Of a stretch of DNA of 58,967 nt, positions 26,486 to 35,756 are shown in pieces. Where the stretch lies: the NCBI GenBank assembly GCA_028867785.1, contig JAGWFS010000011.1, positions 1 through 58,967 of the forward strand, given 5' to 3'. The notes under the pieces were generated by a model, which saw only the letters and a list, made by a program, of their open reading frames with translations, had not been told where the DNA came from and made no database searches. Positions within the stretch are counted from its first letter, which is position 1. Every line of letters begins with the position of its first letter. A program made the position numbers and the translations under genes. This DNA comes from Nitrososphaerota archaeon. Its GTDB lineage: Archaea; Thermoproteota; Nitrososphaeria; Nitrososphaerales; Nitrosopumilaceae.

Positions 26486-26502
26486 TTAATATACTTATAA
26501 AA
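26486..26502 (+). promoter_or_regulatory. TATA region of the NirK gene
   Basis: TTAATATACTTATAAAA contains two overlapping TATA-like boxes. TTAATATAC is centred about 26 nt before ATG 26516, which would suit a leaderless mRNA and would place the protein start at the second Met (MNKRYS). Confidence 0.5.
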
Positions 26503-26512
26503 AAGACTCGAG

Positions 26513-27820
26513 ATGATGAATAAGCGATACAGTATACTGTCTATTGTTGCAGTAGCAGCAGTAGCCGGCATTCTGTTCGGTAGCACATATTCAAACACAC
26601 AGTCAGTAGCTGGTAACGCTTTAGGCGTATCACCAGAGACAATTGACAAAGTGACACCACAGACAATTGATTCTGTCACTGCAAAAGATGTGCAGAGTGC
26701 AGGCGGTCTGGAATTCAAGATGTTCGGAGCGGACGCAATTCCGCTAGACCAGGTTGCAGCTGAAAAAGCAGCTGGTCGAACCGTTCATGAGATTACCCTG
26801 ACCGCACAAAGCGTCGATCTGCCAATTCCTGGCGGAAAGATGTATCATGCAATGACCTTTGACGGCCAAGTTCCTGGTCCGACAATTAGGGTAACACAAG
26901 GTGACGTCATCGAAGTTACACTAAATGTTCCATCAACTGAACTGACACCTCATAGTCTTGATATGCACGCTGGTAGAATCTCGGCAGTACCGAACTTTCT
27001 TGCTGTGATGCCAGGCAAGTCAAACACATATGCATATATCGCAAACACTCCAGGCGCCTTCAAGTATCACTGTGAAGGTGTAAATGTAATTGGTATGGAC
27101 CAGCACGTTCTTTCCGGCATGTACGGAATGACCATTGTTGATCCACTCAACGGTTACCACAAACTCCTAATCCAGAGAACTGCGACACAGAATGGTCAAG
27201 TAGTGTTAAACAATACACTCATTTCACCAGCAGCATATGAGTTTACTTTGGAATTCAACCAACTATACCTGAATTCAGACGGATCTTACAACCAAGCTGC
27301 AATGTTCCTACACAATACAACTTGGACTGTAATAAACGGAAAACCATTTGGTTATGATCCGGTTGTAACAAAGATATGGAACAACGCGCCGGTAGCTCAC
27401 GACAAATCCGCCCCGTTGATTTTGCCAGTTGGTCAACACATACGATACTTCGTAGTGAACCAAGGTAACATGCCATTATTCTTCCACATTGTAGGAGGAC
27501 AGATGGACAGAGTTACACAAGGCAACGTGGTACAAGCAATGGGCACACAAACATGGGACATTGGTGGTTCACAAGACGCAATCATCGATGCTGTGTATGA
27601 CGAACCAGGTGCATATGTTATAGTCAACCATGACTATGCAGCCATCTTCACTGGTGCCGCTGCAGTACAGCTAGCTCAGGCAAGTCCAGCTCCAAATCCA
27701 TCGGACGCTGTACCTCCGACTTCGAGCCTGCCTGGTACAAGCATTCCGCAGCAGACATTTGTCCACTGTGAGTGCACAAACGAACGTGCTAACGAAATAG
27801 GAAACATGACTGGACAGTAA
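26513..27820 (+). CDS. nirK: NirK-type two-domain multicopper oxidase (copper nitrite reductase-like)
   Basis: This 435-residue secreted protein has an N-terminal signal helix (7-24) and two cupredoxin domains. Type 1 copper ligands: His147, Cys187, His198 and Met203 (PHSLDMH, YHCEG, QHVLSGM). Type 2 ligands: His152, His186 and His373 (VNHDY). Asp150 corresponds to the catalytic Asp of NirK. At the catalytic-His position (GGH in bacterial NirK) the sequence is GGQ (Gln330). A C-terminal extension (about 390-435) holds Cys419 and Cys421 in HCEC. NirK is abundant in ammonia-oxidising archaea and reacts with nitrite or hydroxylamine/NO. Confidence 0.9.
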   Translation: MMNKRYSILSIVAVAAVAGILFGSTYSNTQSVAGNALGVSPETIDKVTPQTIDSVTAKDVQSAGGLEFKMFGADAIPLDQVAAEKAAGRTVHEITLTAQSVDLPIPGGKMYHAMTFDGQVPGPTIRVTQGDVIEVTLNVPSTELTPHSLDMHAGRISAVPNFLAVMPGKSNTYAYIANTPGAFKYHCEGVNVIGMDQHVLSGMYGMTIVDPLNGYHKLLIQRTATQNGQVVLNNTLISPAAYEFTLEFNQLYLNSDGSYNQAAMFLHNTTWTVINGKPFGYDPVVTKIWNNAPVAHDKSAPLILPVGQHIRYFVVNQGNMPLFFHIVGGQMDRVTQGNVVQAMGTQTWDIGGSQDAIIDAVYDEPGAYVIVNHDYAAIFTGAAAVQLAQASPAPNPSDAVPPTSSLPGTSIPQQTFVHCECTNERANEIGNMTGQ

Positions 27821-27897
27821 GTCCAACAATCCCACTTTTTCCTTTTTTATTCTAATTTCACACAATGATTATATTCTGTACGTATAGGCCTTCTTGC

Positions 27898-28830
27898 ATG
27901 AGTATGAATCAAAAAGTTTTGATCTGTGATCAGGTCGACAAAGTATTAAATGATATATTGCAAAAAAACGGTCTAAAAATTACCTATGAACCAGAAATTA
28001 CTCCAGAACAGATCAAAGAGAAGATTGGCAGTTATGAGATTGTGATCGTGCGAAGCAGGACCAAGCTAACAAAAGATTTGATAGAAAAGGCAACTGCGTG
28101 CAAAATAATTGCCAGAGTGGGAGTGGGCCTTGACAATATTGATGTAGATGCTGCAAAGGCAAAGGGCATACGGGTAATCAATGCAGTAGAAGGTGCGATG
28201 AATGCAGTAGCTGAACTGGTACTAGGACTGATGCTATCACTTGCAAGGGAGATACCACGGGCAGACAGGGAAATACGAAATGGAAAATGGCTAAAGAAAG
28301 AACTGATGGGAAGCGAGCTTTCTGGAAAATATCTAGGCATTGTTGGATTGGGCAACATTGGAAAGAAGCTTGCACGGCATGCAAAAGCCCTCAATATGAA
28401 TATCATAGGATATGACGTGTTTCCCATACCTGATGAATTTTCAAGAGAAGTGGGGCTGATAAAGGCAGATCTTGATACGCTATTGTCAAGCGCAGATTAT
28501 GTGTCATTTCACGTGCCATTTACACCGGAAACAAGTCATCTGGTAAATGCGCAAAGGTTGTCAAAAATGAAAAAAACTGCCTACATCATCAATACCTCAA
28601 GAGGAGAAGTAATTGACGAGGAAGCACTTTATGGCGCACTCAAGGAAGGAATGATTGCAGGTGCAGCTCTGGACGTGTTTGAGAAAGAGCCTGCCACAGG
28701 AAACAAGCTTGCCATGCTTCCAAATGTCATATGTACGCCACACATAGGAGCTCAGACAAGAGAAGCTCAGGCTTTAGCTGCAAATGTTATAGCAGAAAAG
28801 ATAATAATGATTCTTCGTGGCGTAATCTAG
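27898..28830 (+). CDS. serA: D-3-phosphoglycerate dehydrogenase-like 2-hydroxyacid dehydrogenase
   Basis: NAD-dependent D-2-hydroxyacid dehydrogenase of about 310 residues. It shows LGIVGLGNIGKKLARHAKAL (NAD-binding), NTSRGEVIDEEAL and the PHIGAQTREAQ block carrying the catalytic His. The first step of serine synthesis is likely; a glyoxylate reductase role is the alternative. There is no C-terminal ACT domain. ATG 27898 or 27904 is preferred to the longer frame from 27865, whose first residues do not match the family. Confidence 0.82.
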   Translation: MSMNQKVLICDQVDKVLNDILQKNGLKITYEPEITPEQIKEKIGSYEIVIVRSRTKLTKDLIEKATACKIIARVGVGLDNIDVDAAKAKGIRVINAVEGAMNAVAELVLGLMLSLAREIPRADREIRNGKWLKKELMGSELSGKYLGIVGLGNIGKKLARHAKALNMNIIGYDVFPIPDEFSREVGLIKADLDTLLSSADYVSFHVPFTPETSHLVNAQRLSKMKKTAYIINTSRGEVIDEEALYGALKEGMIAGAALDVFEKEPATGNKLAMLPNVICTPHIGAQTREAQALAANVIAEKIIMILRGVI

Positions 28831-28832
28831 TC

Positions 28833-29576
28833 GTGGTACGTCTAGTACTTGTATCTTCAGTGTTATTCCTGGTAGTGTTCTCTATGATCCAAGTCTTTGC
28901 TGACACTGGTAATGTTTCAGTTGTGGCAGGAAAGACATTCCAGGTAGGCTATAATGCAAACGGAGTTAAAGTGCAAGACATTGAAACAAACCCGACATAT
29001 GACGAACTTACCGTATCAGTACAGGTCTCATCTCAGAACGCATTGCTTGAGCTTACAATACCGCGTGATCTTTTGGATTCCAAACAAGGAAACAGTGACA
29101 TCCCGTTCATTACAGTGATTGACGGAACACTTGGCAATGTAATGGAGAAAGACCCGACTGACACTACGCGAACCATCTCGATTCAACTCTCTCCGGGGAA
29201 TCAACAAATTGAGATAATCGGGACATTTGTGGCAATAGCAGGACCGCATGGCAGCACACAAGCGGTACCGTCATCAAATACTGTAAACTCAACTTCAAAC
29301 ATACCTCAGGAACATCAATCCACACCATCTGCGCCTGAACAGAAAACGCCTCCCAAAACTATAACTCAGCCACAAGAAAGTATTCCGCAGGAAAATACTA
29401 CATCTCCCCTAAATTCATCCAAAAATATTGTTTTCAACATACCATATCTTCAAAATGCATCCATCAATCTGAGTCAAACTGACTTGGCCGTAATTGGCGC
29501 CATAGTCCTGGTAGTAATAATTGTGATTGCAAGTGTTGCAAGAAGAAAGCCGGCCAGAGTTGCCAAGAAAATTTAG
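28833..29576 (+). CDS. Secreted, C-terminally anchored protein of unknown function
   Basis: GTG 28833 gives 247 residues; the longer frame from 28731 overlaps serA and is unlikely. It has a signal helix (RLVLVSSVLFLVVFSMIQVF), a beta-rich domain (VSVVAGKTFQVGYNANGVKV) of about 110 residues, a Pro/Ser/Gln-rich linker and a C-terminal membrane helix (LAVIGAIVLVVIIVIASVA) followed by RRK. It should sit on the cell surface. It resembles the PEFG-anchored proteins 30749-31252 and 55518-56321 in layout but has no PEFG motif. Confidence 0.7.
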   Translation: MVRLVLVSSVLFLVVFSMIQVFADTGNVSVVAGKTFQVGYNANGVKVQDIETNPTYDELTVSVQVSSQNALLELTIPRDLLDSKQGNSDIPFITVIDGTLGNVMEKDPTDTTRTISIQLSPGNQQIEIIGTFVAIAGPHGSTQAVPSSNTVNSTSNIPQEHQSTPSAPEQKTPPKTITQPQESIPQENTTSPLNSSKNIVFNIPYLQNASINLSQTDLAVIGAIVLVVIIVIASVARRKPARVAKKI

Positions 29577-29577
29577 T

Positions 29578-30204
29578 CTAGACTCTCATTATGTCGGACT
29601 CTATGAGATATTCTATCGCATGCCCGAAATCACTGTCTGATATGGAGCCGTTTGACCACCATAGCGCATCATTTCTGAACCATTGGGGTATGGATGTCAC
29701 GTTTTGCTCATGATATCCATCTATCTTGATTGTACCAGAACTGACAAGAGCAGCAATGTGTTCTCCAAATAATCTGCTGGATGTCTGATTCTGAACCCAG
29801 GAACTTGCTACCTCTTTGAATTGCGGAGGGATTGCAATGTTTCCAGTATCTACAAGTTGAAAACTTGTAACTGCACTGGCCCCCGCATACTGTATTTTTA
29901 AAAAATAAGTGCCAGGAGCATAAGTTGTCCTATAGAATGGAAAAGGTGCAGTAAAGTTTGAAACTGGTTTTGTAATTATAGTCGGGACAGGACCGGATGA
30001 TTGGTTTGCTTGATCTACTATCTCTAAAACCGCATTGTCCCCAGTAACATTTGATACTCTTATAGAAAAAGAGAGACTTTCTCCATAGGAATAAACTGGC
30101 TTACTGGCGGAGATTGAGATCTGAGCCGAACCGTAAGACTCACCAATAGATCCAATGGCAAGTAATCCGGTTGCAATGAACAAGATGACAACAAGTCTTA
30201 TCAT
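29578..30204 (-). CDS. Secreted protein with C-terminal PQWFRNDALWW repeat domain
   Basis: This 208-residue protein has a signal peptide (1-26, ending SYG-SA), an Ig-like beta domain (about 30-115) and a C-terminal domain with IPQWFRNDALWWSNGSISD. The last motif, IPxWFxxxAxWWsxGxIsDxdF, is a recurring surface-protein module in Nitrososphaerota. Several NxS/T sites could be glycosylated. The function is unknown; it is convergent with 28833-29576 with a 1-nt gap. Confidence 0.7.
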   Translation of the reverse strand: MIRLVVILFIATGLLAIGSIGESYGSAQISISASKPVYSYGESLSFSIRVSNVTGDNAVLEIVDQANQSSGPVPTIITKPVSNFTAPFPFYRTTYAPGTYFLKIQYAGASAVTSFQLVDTGNIAIPPQFKEVASSWVQNQTSSRLFGEHIAALVSSGTIKIDGYHEQNVTSIPQWFRNDALWWSNGSISDSDFGHAIEYLIESDIMRV

Positions 30205-30293
30205 GGCTGATGCAATAATTTAATTTTATAATAGCGTTTTGAATCTAAATCTCATAACAGAATATTAAGGGGGAATTTGGTAGTGCGGGGTAT

Positions 30294-30752
30294 ATGACCA
30301 GTCGCCAAGAACAAGTCTGGCTCAAGATGTGGAAAGAAAATTCCACCGAGCTTAGGGCAAAAGCTGTAGAATGGAGGAAACAGCATGCCTTGGAGAGGAT
30401 TGAAAGGCCGAGCAGATTATACAAGGCAAGACAACTTGGATACAAGGCAAAACAAGGCATAGTCGTAGTAAGAATGCGCGTAGGAAGAGGTAACATGCGC
30501 AAAAAGAGACCTGTTGCGGGAAGAAGACCAAAACATCTTGGTGTACTGAGAATAAAACCGGCACTCAGCATGCAGAGAGTTGCTGAGCGCAGAGTGCTGG
30601 AAAGATTTCCTAATCTGAAACTTCTTGGTTCATACTATCTTTATCAGGACGGTGTCTATCTGTGGTACGAAGTCATACTGGCAGATGTATCCCACCCAAG
30701 AATCACATCTGATAAAGAAATGCGCGGAAAGATTGCCGGTCTGAAAAATTGA
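30294..30752 (+). CDS. rpl15e: Ribosomal protein eL15
   Basis: This 152-residue basic protein matches archaeal L15e (RPSRLYKARQLGYKAKQG, VAGRRPKHLGV, LLGSYYLYQDGVYLWYEVI). It is a large-subunit core protein. Its TGA overlaps the next start by TTGA, which couples a ribosomal gene to a secreted protein. Confidence 0.95.
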   Translation: MTSRQEQVWLKMWKENSTELRAKAVEWRKQHALERIERPSRLYKARQLGYKAKQGIVVVRMRVGRGNMRKKRPVAGRRPKHLGVLRIKPALSMQRVAERRVLERFPNLKLLGSYYLYQDGVYLWYEVILADVSHPRITSDKEMRGKIAGLKN

Positions 30753-31252
30753 AACAACTTGTTCTAGTCATTGTACTTGCTTTAGGATTATCTACAATAT
30801 TACTTTCAGAACACGCCTTTGCACAATTGCAGTTCAAAGGTCTTAACTATCCAGGCATAAGATGGGAGTGGCCAATCAAAGCCGACCAGTATACGTTCAC
30901 AGTAAACACTACGACAAATTATGACATGCAAAACGTAACATTCAACAAGGACGCGAAAACTTTGACGTTTCTTGGCAACAGCCCTCATACAGGAAACATT
31001 GCCGAAATCGAGATACCAAAAAACCTCATTGGAGGAAACTATACTGTTTATCAGGACGGCAAGCGGATATCGCCAATCGTACTTAGGAACGGAAATCTTA
31101 CAACAGTGATGCTAAAATTCAACGACACTGGTAATGTGAAGACTGACATAACGGGGACTACGTACCTTCCGGAGTTCTCTGGAATCGTACCAGTAATAAT
31201 GGCGGCATCTTTTGGGATGTTGCTTCTTGCTTCTAGATACCGTAAGATCTAG
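30749..31252 (+). CDS. Small secreted protein with a PEF-type C-terminal anchor
   Basis: This 167-residue protein has a signal peptide (1-25, ending AFA-Q), a beta-rich domain with several NxT/S sequons, and LPEFSGIVP (140-148) before a C-terminal hydrophobic helix and RYRK. This is the PEFG-CTERM layout known from Nitrososphaerota, with Ser in place of Gly. A sortase-like archaeosortase would cut or anchor it. TTG 30749 overlaps the eL15 stop. Confidence 0.75.
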   Translation: MKQLVLVIVLALGLSTILLSEHAFAQLQFKGLNYPGIRWEWPIKADQYTFTVNTTTNYDMQNVTFNKDAKTLTFLGNSPHTGNIAEIEIPKNLIGGNYTVYQDGKRISPIVLRNGNLTTVMLKFNDTGNVKTDITGTTYLPEFSGIVPVIMAASFGMLLLASRYRKI

Positions 31253-31965
31253 TATCCGTTCATGTAGTCTTCCCACATGTTTGAGCGCGTGGTAAACTTG
31301 TTGATCTGATAGAATATTCCGCCTACTATTCCAGCTTGGTAGCATGCATACAAGTAAACTTGTGAGTGGGTGGGATCAGTGTGGGTAAGACTGAGTGCAA
31401 TCATTGTAAAGAAAACGTATGTTCCAACAAATGTGAAAATTCTGCTGAAAAAACCGCTCATTCCAACTATGCGTTTTGTAGCAGCAGCCATCATTGTTAT
31501 GCTGGAGACTATGAGAAATGTCAGCCCGCCATTTGCCTTGACAAAATCGTTTATCCACGGTATTATTCCCTCTTTCAAAATGGAATCCTGTGGGGGATGA
31601 GCACCGCCATGGAGCGCAAAAGAGACTGATGTAAATATCGAACCCATCATGAAGATGAACAAAAATATTTTGATAATTCCTCTTCTTACAGGACTTCGTG
31701 GAGCTGCAGGAGACATTACTCTTTCTGCCATCTTGACCCCATATAGCACGCCAATCAGAAATGAAGGTATGAACATTAAATCTATAATAATTGGAGACTG
31801 CTTGATGGCCTGATCAATTTCCTGACCAAATAGAAGTGAAACCATCAGGGAAAGAGCTACCGCTCCGGCAAAAATTCCGATATCCAACCAATTTCTGCTA
31901 TGCCTAATTTCAAATAGGTCAGGTCCCCACTCGTCCAATCCTATGTCTGCTTTATGAAAGCACAT
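31249..31965 (-). CDS. Polytopic membrane protein of unknown function
   Basis: This 238-residue protein has about six predicted membrane helices, starting at LDIGIFAGAVALSLMVSLLF. It carries His-containing loops (LHGGAHPP, LTHTDPTHSQ) that could face the outside. No catalytic family is recognised. It overlaps the 3' end of 30749-31252 by 4 nt on the opposite strand. His-rich external loops would suit metal binding, but this is only a guess. Confidence 0.65.
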   Translation of the reverse strand: MCFHKADIGLDEWGPDLFEIRHSRNWLDIGIFAGAVALSLMVSLLFGQEIDQAIKQSPIIIDLMFIPSFLIGVLYGVKMAERVMSPAAPRSPVRRGIIKIFLFIFMMGSIFTSVSFALHGGAHPPQDSILKEGIIPWINDFVKANGGLTFLIVSSITMMAAATKRIVGMSGFFSRIFTFVGTYVFFTMIALSLTHTDPTHSQVYLYACYQAGIVGGIFYQINKFTTRSNMWEDYMNGY

Positions 31966-32043
31966 TAAAGAAAGAATTCCAAATGATTTTGCCTATTTTA
32001 TCAACTCATTTTGTCTTTTATTCCTAGACTGTATAACAATAGT

Positions 32044-32256
32044 ATGAGAATTGCAATACCGATAGTCGGAATAGGTATAACCGTATTTGCTTTTGGCGTG
32101 TTATTCTTTTTACAGGGAAACTCGGTTGTAGGACCGACTTCGTCTTTTATGTATTCAAATACTAAATGGATTACGTATGGAAAGACAATTGCTGCAGTGG
32201 GTATAGGAGTGATTGTGCTAGGAATTGTAACTAGCTTACGACGCCCAAAGTCATAG
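32044..32256 (+). CDS. Small membrane protein with two helices
   Basis: ATG 32044 gives 70 residues with two membrane helices (IAIPIVGIGITVFAFGVLFF and IAAVGIGVIVLGIVTSL) and a basic tail. CTTTTATT about 25 nt upstream fits a leaderless start, so the longer frame from 32011 is not used. Its end overlaps the convergent RAM-domain gene by 26 nt. Function unknown. Confidence 0.6.
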   Translation: MRIAIPIVGIGITVFAFGVLFFLQGNSVVGPTSSFMYSNTKWITYGKTIAAVGIGVIVLGIVTSLRRPKS

Positions 32257-32461
32257 TGGATCTAACCTTGTCCATTTTTCTAATTTTCTTTGTGATCAGG
32301 TTGTCAAGCTGGGTATCTGTACCTGCTTCTGCTTCTACTACTATGTCGTAATCTCCGTAGACAACTCTTGCGTCCTTGACCTTATCCATGCGCTTTATCT
32401 TTTCCACGATCTCGCCTTCTGCACCAAGTTCGCATCCAATCAAGATGTATGCTTTTTCCAT
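32231..32461 (-). CDS. Stand-alone Lrp-type RAM domain protein
   Basis: This 76-residue protein equals the C-terminal ligand-binding RAM domain of Lrp/AsnC regulators (RVVYGDYDIVVEAEAGTD) without the HTH. Such proteins bind amino acids and can co-assemble with full Lrp proteins. The minus-strand GGATTTAAAG about 27 nt upstream of the ATG is a suitable TATA box. Convergent overlap of 26 nt with 32044-32256. Confidence 0.82.
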   Translation of the reverse strand: MEKAYILIGCELGAEGEIVEKIKRMDKVKDARVVYGDYDIVVEAEAGTDTQLDNLITKKIRKMDKVRSTMTLGVVS

Positions 32462-32607
32462 GATATTATTAATCGAATTGCATCTTTAAATCCTTACTTG
32501 AACCATGTTATATCCCAATGGCCCTTCTACTGTAATTCATGAATGTCCTATCTTGTATGAAAAGAAACAAGTTCAGAGTTTTTAAATGCCTTCATTTAAC
32601 AAGTGCT

Positions 32608-32874
32608 ATGGGACTTTTTGGCAAAGAAAAACAAAAAGACGATAATGCAGAAAAACTGACTGCGCTACTTGACAAATTCGAATACCCGCATCTTGAGAAA
32701 TTATGTACCGATATAATGAAAAAGTCTCCTCAAATGATGAAAGACGAGCGTATGGAGAGAACCGAATATCTGGAATTCATCTGGGATCAATACAGGAAAG
32801 GGGCAGTGAATTTCCAACAAGTCATGGATTTTGCAACAAGCCAAGGAATCGTATCAAAAGATTTCTTTGAATAG
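32608..32874 (+). CDS. Conserved small acidic protein of unknown function
   Basis: ATG 32608 (MGLFGKEKQKDD) gives 88 residues, mostly helical, with KFEYPHLEKLCTDIMKKSP near the middle. TTTTTAAATG about 25 nt upstream supports this start over 32539. No family is recognised. Confidence 0.65.
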   Translation: MGLFGKEKQKDDNAEKLTALLDKFEYPHLEKLCTDIMKKSPQMMKDERMERTEYLEFIWDQYRKGAVNFQQVMDFATSQGIVSKDFFE

Positions 32875-32894
32875 GCTTGATTCTAAACGTAAGA

Positions 32895-34385
32895 TCAGGC
32901 AGTTATCTCCAAAGTGTTGAGCAAATTTGTCTTTGTGTCATAGATGCGTATCAAGTGATTGTTAGTGTCTGCAATGTACAACTTGTCCATATACCACTTT
33001 ACATCACTTGGTTCGTAGAGTCCAAGTGAATCGCAATTTGGATCACCAAGCCTGCAGATGCCCGACGCGTGTCTTCCAATTATTGTGGACACATTATTGT
33101 TTTCGACATCTATGCTTCTCAACGCCGAGTTGTAAGTATCCGCGACGAAAATTCTATTTTGCATGGCGCACAATCCCAGAGGGTGCTGAAACAGGGCGTT
33201 GTCAACATGGCCGTCTTTGTGCCCAAATGCAAAAAGGCCTTGTCCAACAAGCGTTCTGACATGGCCTGACTGCAGATCAACTTCACGTATTGAAGAAGTT
33301 TCACTGTCTGCAAAATACAATCTGTCTGCAAAGAGTGAAAGCCCGCTTGGCTGGGCAAGTTGTGCACGCATCCTGCCTCCATCCACTATGTTCTCATGGC
33401 CATTTCCAGCAAAGGGCTGAATCAAATCCGTCTTGATGTCATACACCCATATCTGATGATTTCCTGCCATTGCAACAAAAACAAGATCGTCCTTCACAAT
33501 AATATCCCATGGAGACGAAAGCGACGTGTCTTTTCCAATTCCTCCGCTTGACATCCACGGTCCCTGTTTTCCTGTTCCTGCAACAGTAGATAATTTTTTT
33601 GCAAGCAAATCTATTTTTCTGATTGCGTGGTTTTCAGTATCTGCAACAAATACTGTGTTGTTGTCTTTCCAAGCTATTCCTTGCGGCCTAAAAAATGAGG
33701 CATTTGAAAAATCCCCATCTAAAAATCCCGCTCTTCCATTTCCTATTATGTTTTCAATTTTTCCATTCATGTCTGTTATGATTACCCTGTTGTGGTTTGA
33801 ATCTGATATTGCTATCTTGTTATTTGATAAGGCTATCTTGCCTGGATAGGAGAGAATTGATTTGTCATGCATGACTTGGTGAGAAATTTTGGCTGGTTCT
33901 CTGGTCAGAGTTCCTGCCTTGCCATGTTTTTCTAATAGTGTATCTACAGTATCTTCTATCAATTCCTTCTGGCCTTCGCCAGACTGCTTGTATGCAATGG
34001 TGCCCTTTGGATCGATTATCACAATTGTGGGCCACCCCGCAATATCATATTTTTGCCATATTGTCATCTGTCTGTCTACCAGCACAGGATGCGAGATCTC
34101 ATACCGTCTTACTGCGTGTTCTATGTTTTTCCTGTCCTGTTCGTTGAAAAATTTGGCAGAATGGACTCCGACGAAAACAACTGGCTTTCCCTCATATTTC
34201 TTTTCAAGCTGCGCAAGGACTGGCAGCGTATGCATGCAGTTTATGCAGCAGTATGTCCAAAAATCAAGTACGACTACATGCCCTCTGAGCATCTCAAGTG
34301 AGAGAGGCCTGTCTGCATTGATCCAGTCAAAGCCTAGCGGAAATTCCGGCGCCTTTGTCACATTTGTGTAAAACCTATCAAACAC
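32895..34385 (-). CDS. Thioredoxin-like/NHL-repeat protein (NHLRC2 type)
   Basis: This 496-residue protein has an N-terminal thioredoxin/TlpA-like domain with VVLDFWTYCCINCMHTLPV (37-55), in which the CxxC-type site is CINC within CCINC, and GWPTIVIID further on. A six-bladed NHL propeller follows (about 170-496; repeats with GIAWKDNNTVFVADTENHAIRKI-like blades). The layout equals human NHLRC2. No signal peptide is seen, so it is probably cytosolic. Start is GTG 34385 with a TATA-like element 27 nt upstream. Confidence 0.85.
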   Translation of the reverse strand: MFDRFYTNVTKAPEFPLGFDWINADRPLSLEMLRGHVVVLDFWTYCCINCMHTLPVLAQLEKKYEGKPVVFVGVHSAKFFNEQDRKNIEHAVRRYEISHPVLVDRQMTIWQKYDIAGWPTIVIIDPKGTIAYKQSGEGQKELIEDTVDTLLEKHGKAGTLTREPAKISHQVMHDKSILSYPGKIALSNNKIAISDSNHNRVIITDMNGKIENIIGNGRAGFLDGDFSNASFFRPQGIAWKDNNTVFVADTENHAIRKIDLLAKKLSTVAGTGKQGPWMSSGGIGKDTSLSSPWDIIVKDDLVFVAMAGNHQIWVYDIKTDLIQPFAGNGHENIVDGGRMRAQLAQPSGLSLFADRLYFADSETSSIREVDLQSGHVRTLVGQGLFAFGHKDGHVDNALFQHPLGLCAMQNRIFVADTYNSALRSIDVENNNVSTIIGRHASGICRLGDPNCDSLGLYEPSDVKWYMDKLYIADTNNHLIRIYDTKTNLLNTLEITA

Positions 34386-34553
34386 ATTGAACTTTGGAAA
34401 AAATCATAATAAAAATTCTTACTGGTACAATCAATTAGAACATGCTAGAGTAAAATATGGCGTTATTCCTTCATCGCTTTCGAACCACACATTGCCTTCG
34501 AATACCTCAGCCTGCCTTTGCAAATTCTCTCATGCTGTAACACAAATAATTCA

Positions 34554-35753
34554 TCAAAAACCGGCTGACACTGGGTCAGCAGGCTTCATTATCTCCCTTA
34601 ACAAGATAGTGGCATAGGAACCGCGGGAAAGCGTAAAGATCACGTATTGCCTGTCTACTGAAAAATCTTTGCATGACATGACTGACTGCCTGAAACCGCC
34701 CTCGCTGCTTACCTCCTGCATTTCTTTGACAAAAAAGTCCTTTGGATTTGTTTCTTCTTCTGCAAGTATCTTGGATATCTGGTATTCAAATCTGTTTTTC
34801 TTTGAATAAGAATATCCTACAAGAGGAATCGTCAGTTTTTGCTCCGGATCATTTTGGTACCTGCCCAAGTTGTCGTCTTTGTCATAGCACACGTCATCTG
34901 CCTGAGGATTGAATACGTCTTCTCCCATCTCATATGCCATACTGAGAGTATGATTGAAAATAAATGACTGGTACGCCTCTACAAAAAATCTTCGAAGCGA
35001 TATGGGTATGGCGTGCAGTGCTTTGGAAGCATTACCATGGTCTATCATTTCCCTTAGGACCAGTCTCTCTATATCCATCTGCGGAGGTACATCTGCAAAT
35101 ACTTGAGAATAATTTGCCTTGTCCTTAAGCTCGTTTCTTATCTTGTTGTTTTCAGGAAGGTCGTATTCTGAAGTCAATGAAAGAAGTATCTCTACGGCTT
35201 GATCAAAGTTTCTTTGCACTATTGACTTGCCTATGAGATGTGAAACTGCCCTCCTGCTCCCAAATCTCTGGTATCCATAAAAATTTAGAATCTTGTCATA
35301 TTGTCCAAAATCCGAAATTTTTGAAAAATCTGCATCTTCGATCCTTATTTTGAAACGATTTCCAATCATGTCTTTTTTTGTGAGTGGTTTTTGAACAAAA
35401 CCAATTTTTTCTATCGAATATCTGTTTGTTGTTATGTCTTTGTATGTGCGAGAAACGTTCATGTCGCAAACAAATTGCTCTGTTGTGGCATTTGCATCCT
35501 TTAGGCCAAGAGCCTTTAGCCTAATGCCGTGTTTTTCATATATGTCTGACAGTGAATGATTTGTATCAATACCTGACTTTTTTAGCTTGAAAACTGCATA
35601 TTTCCCAGTCTGGGAAATCTTATCCAGTATTTTTTCACGCAGGACCTCTGAAACAAAAAACTGGTCTTGGGACGTACGTATCTTTCCTCCAGTTCCTTGT
35701 GTCTTGGTACAATAAACCGAAATCCCAATTATGCTATCTAATTTAGGAACCAC
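34554..35753 (-). CDS. truD: tRNA pseudouridine(13) synthase TruD
   Basis: This 399-residue protein makes pseudouridine 13 in tRNAs. The catalytic Asp lies in LGLKDANATTEQ, and NRFKIRI and FYGYQRFGSRRAVSH are TruD signatures. It follows the secreted beta-propeller gene by 3 nt on the minus strand, starting with GTG 35753, an odd operon partner. Confidence 0.92.
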   Translation of the reverse strand: MVPKLDSIIGISVYCTKTQGTGGKIRTSQDQFFVSEVLREKILDKISQTGKYAVFKLKKSGIDTNHSLSDIYEKHGIRLKALGLKDANATTEQFVCDMNVSRTYKDITTNRYSIEKIGFVQKPLTKKDMIGNRFKIRIEDADFSKISDFGQYDKILNFYGYQRFGSRRAVSHLIGKSIVQRNFDQAVEILLSLTSEYDLPENNKIRNELKDKANYSQVFADVPPQMDIERLVLREMIDHGNASKALHAIPISLRRFFVEAYQSFIFNHTLSMAYEMGEDVFNPQADDVCYDKDDNLGRYQNDPEQKLTIPLVGYSYSKKNRFEYQISKILAEEETNPKDFFVKEMQEVSSEGGFRQSVMSCKDFSVDRQYVIFTLSRGSYATILLREIMKPADPVSAGF

Positions 35754-35756
35754 TTC

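Noticed and set aside
31249-31965. Ammonia monooxygenase subunit (AmoC-like)
   Set aside because: Length and loop motifs do not match AmoA, AmoB or AmoC; only the number of helices is similar.
34386-34553. tRNA or small RNA between the NHL-thioredoxin gene and truD
   Set aside because: No TPsiC-like GTTCRA block or cloverleaf could be found; the GCTGAC/GTCAGC hairpin at the truD end is inside the coding sequence.
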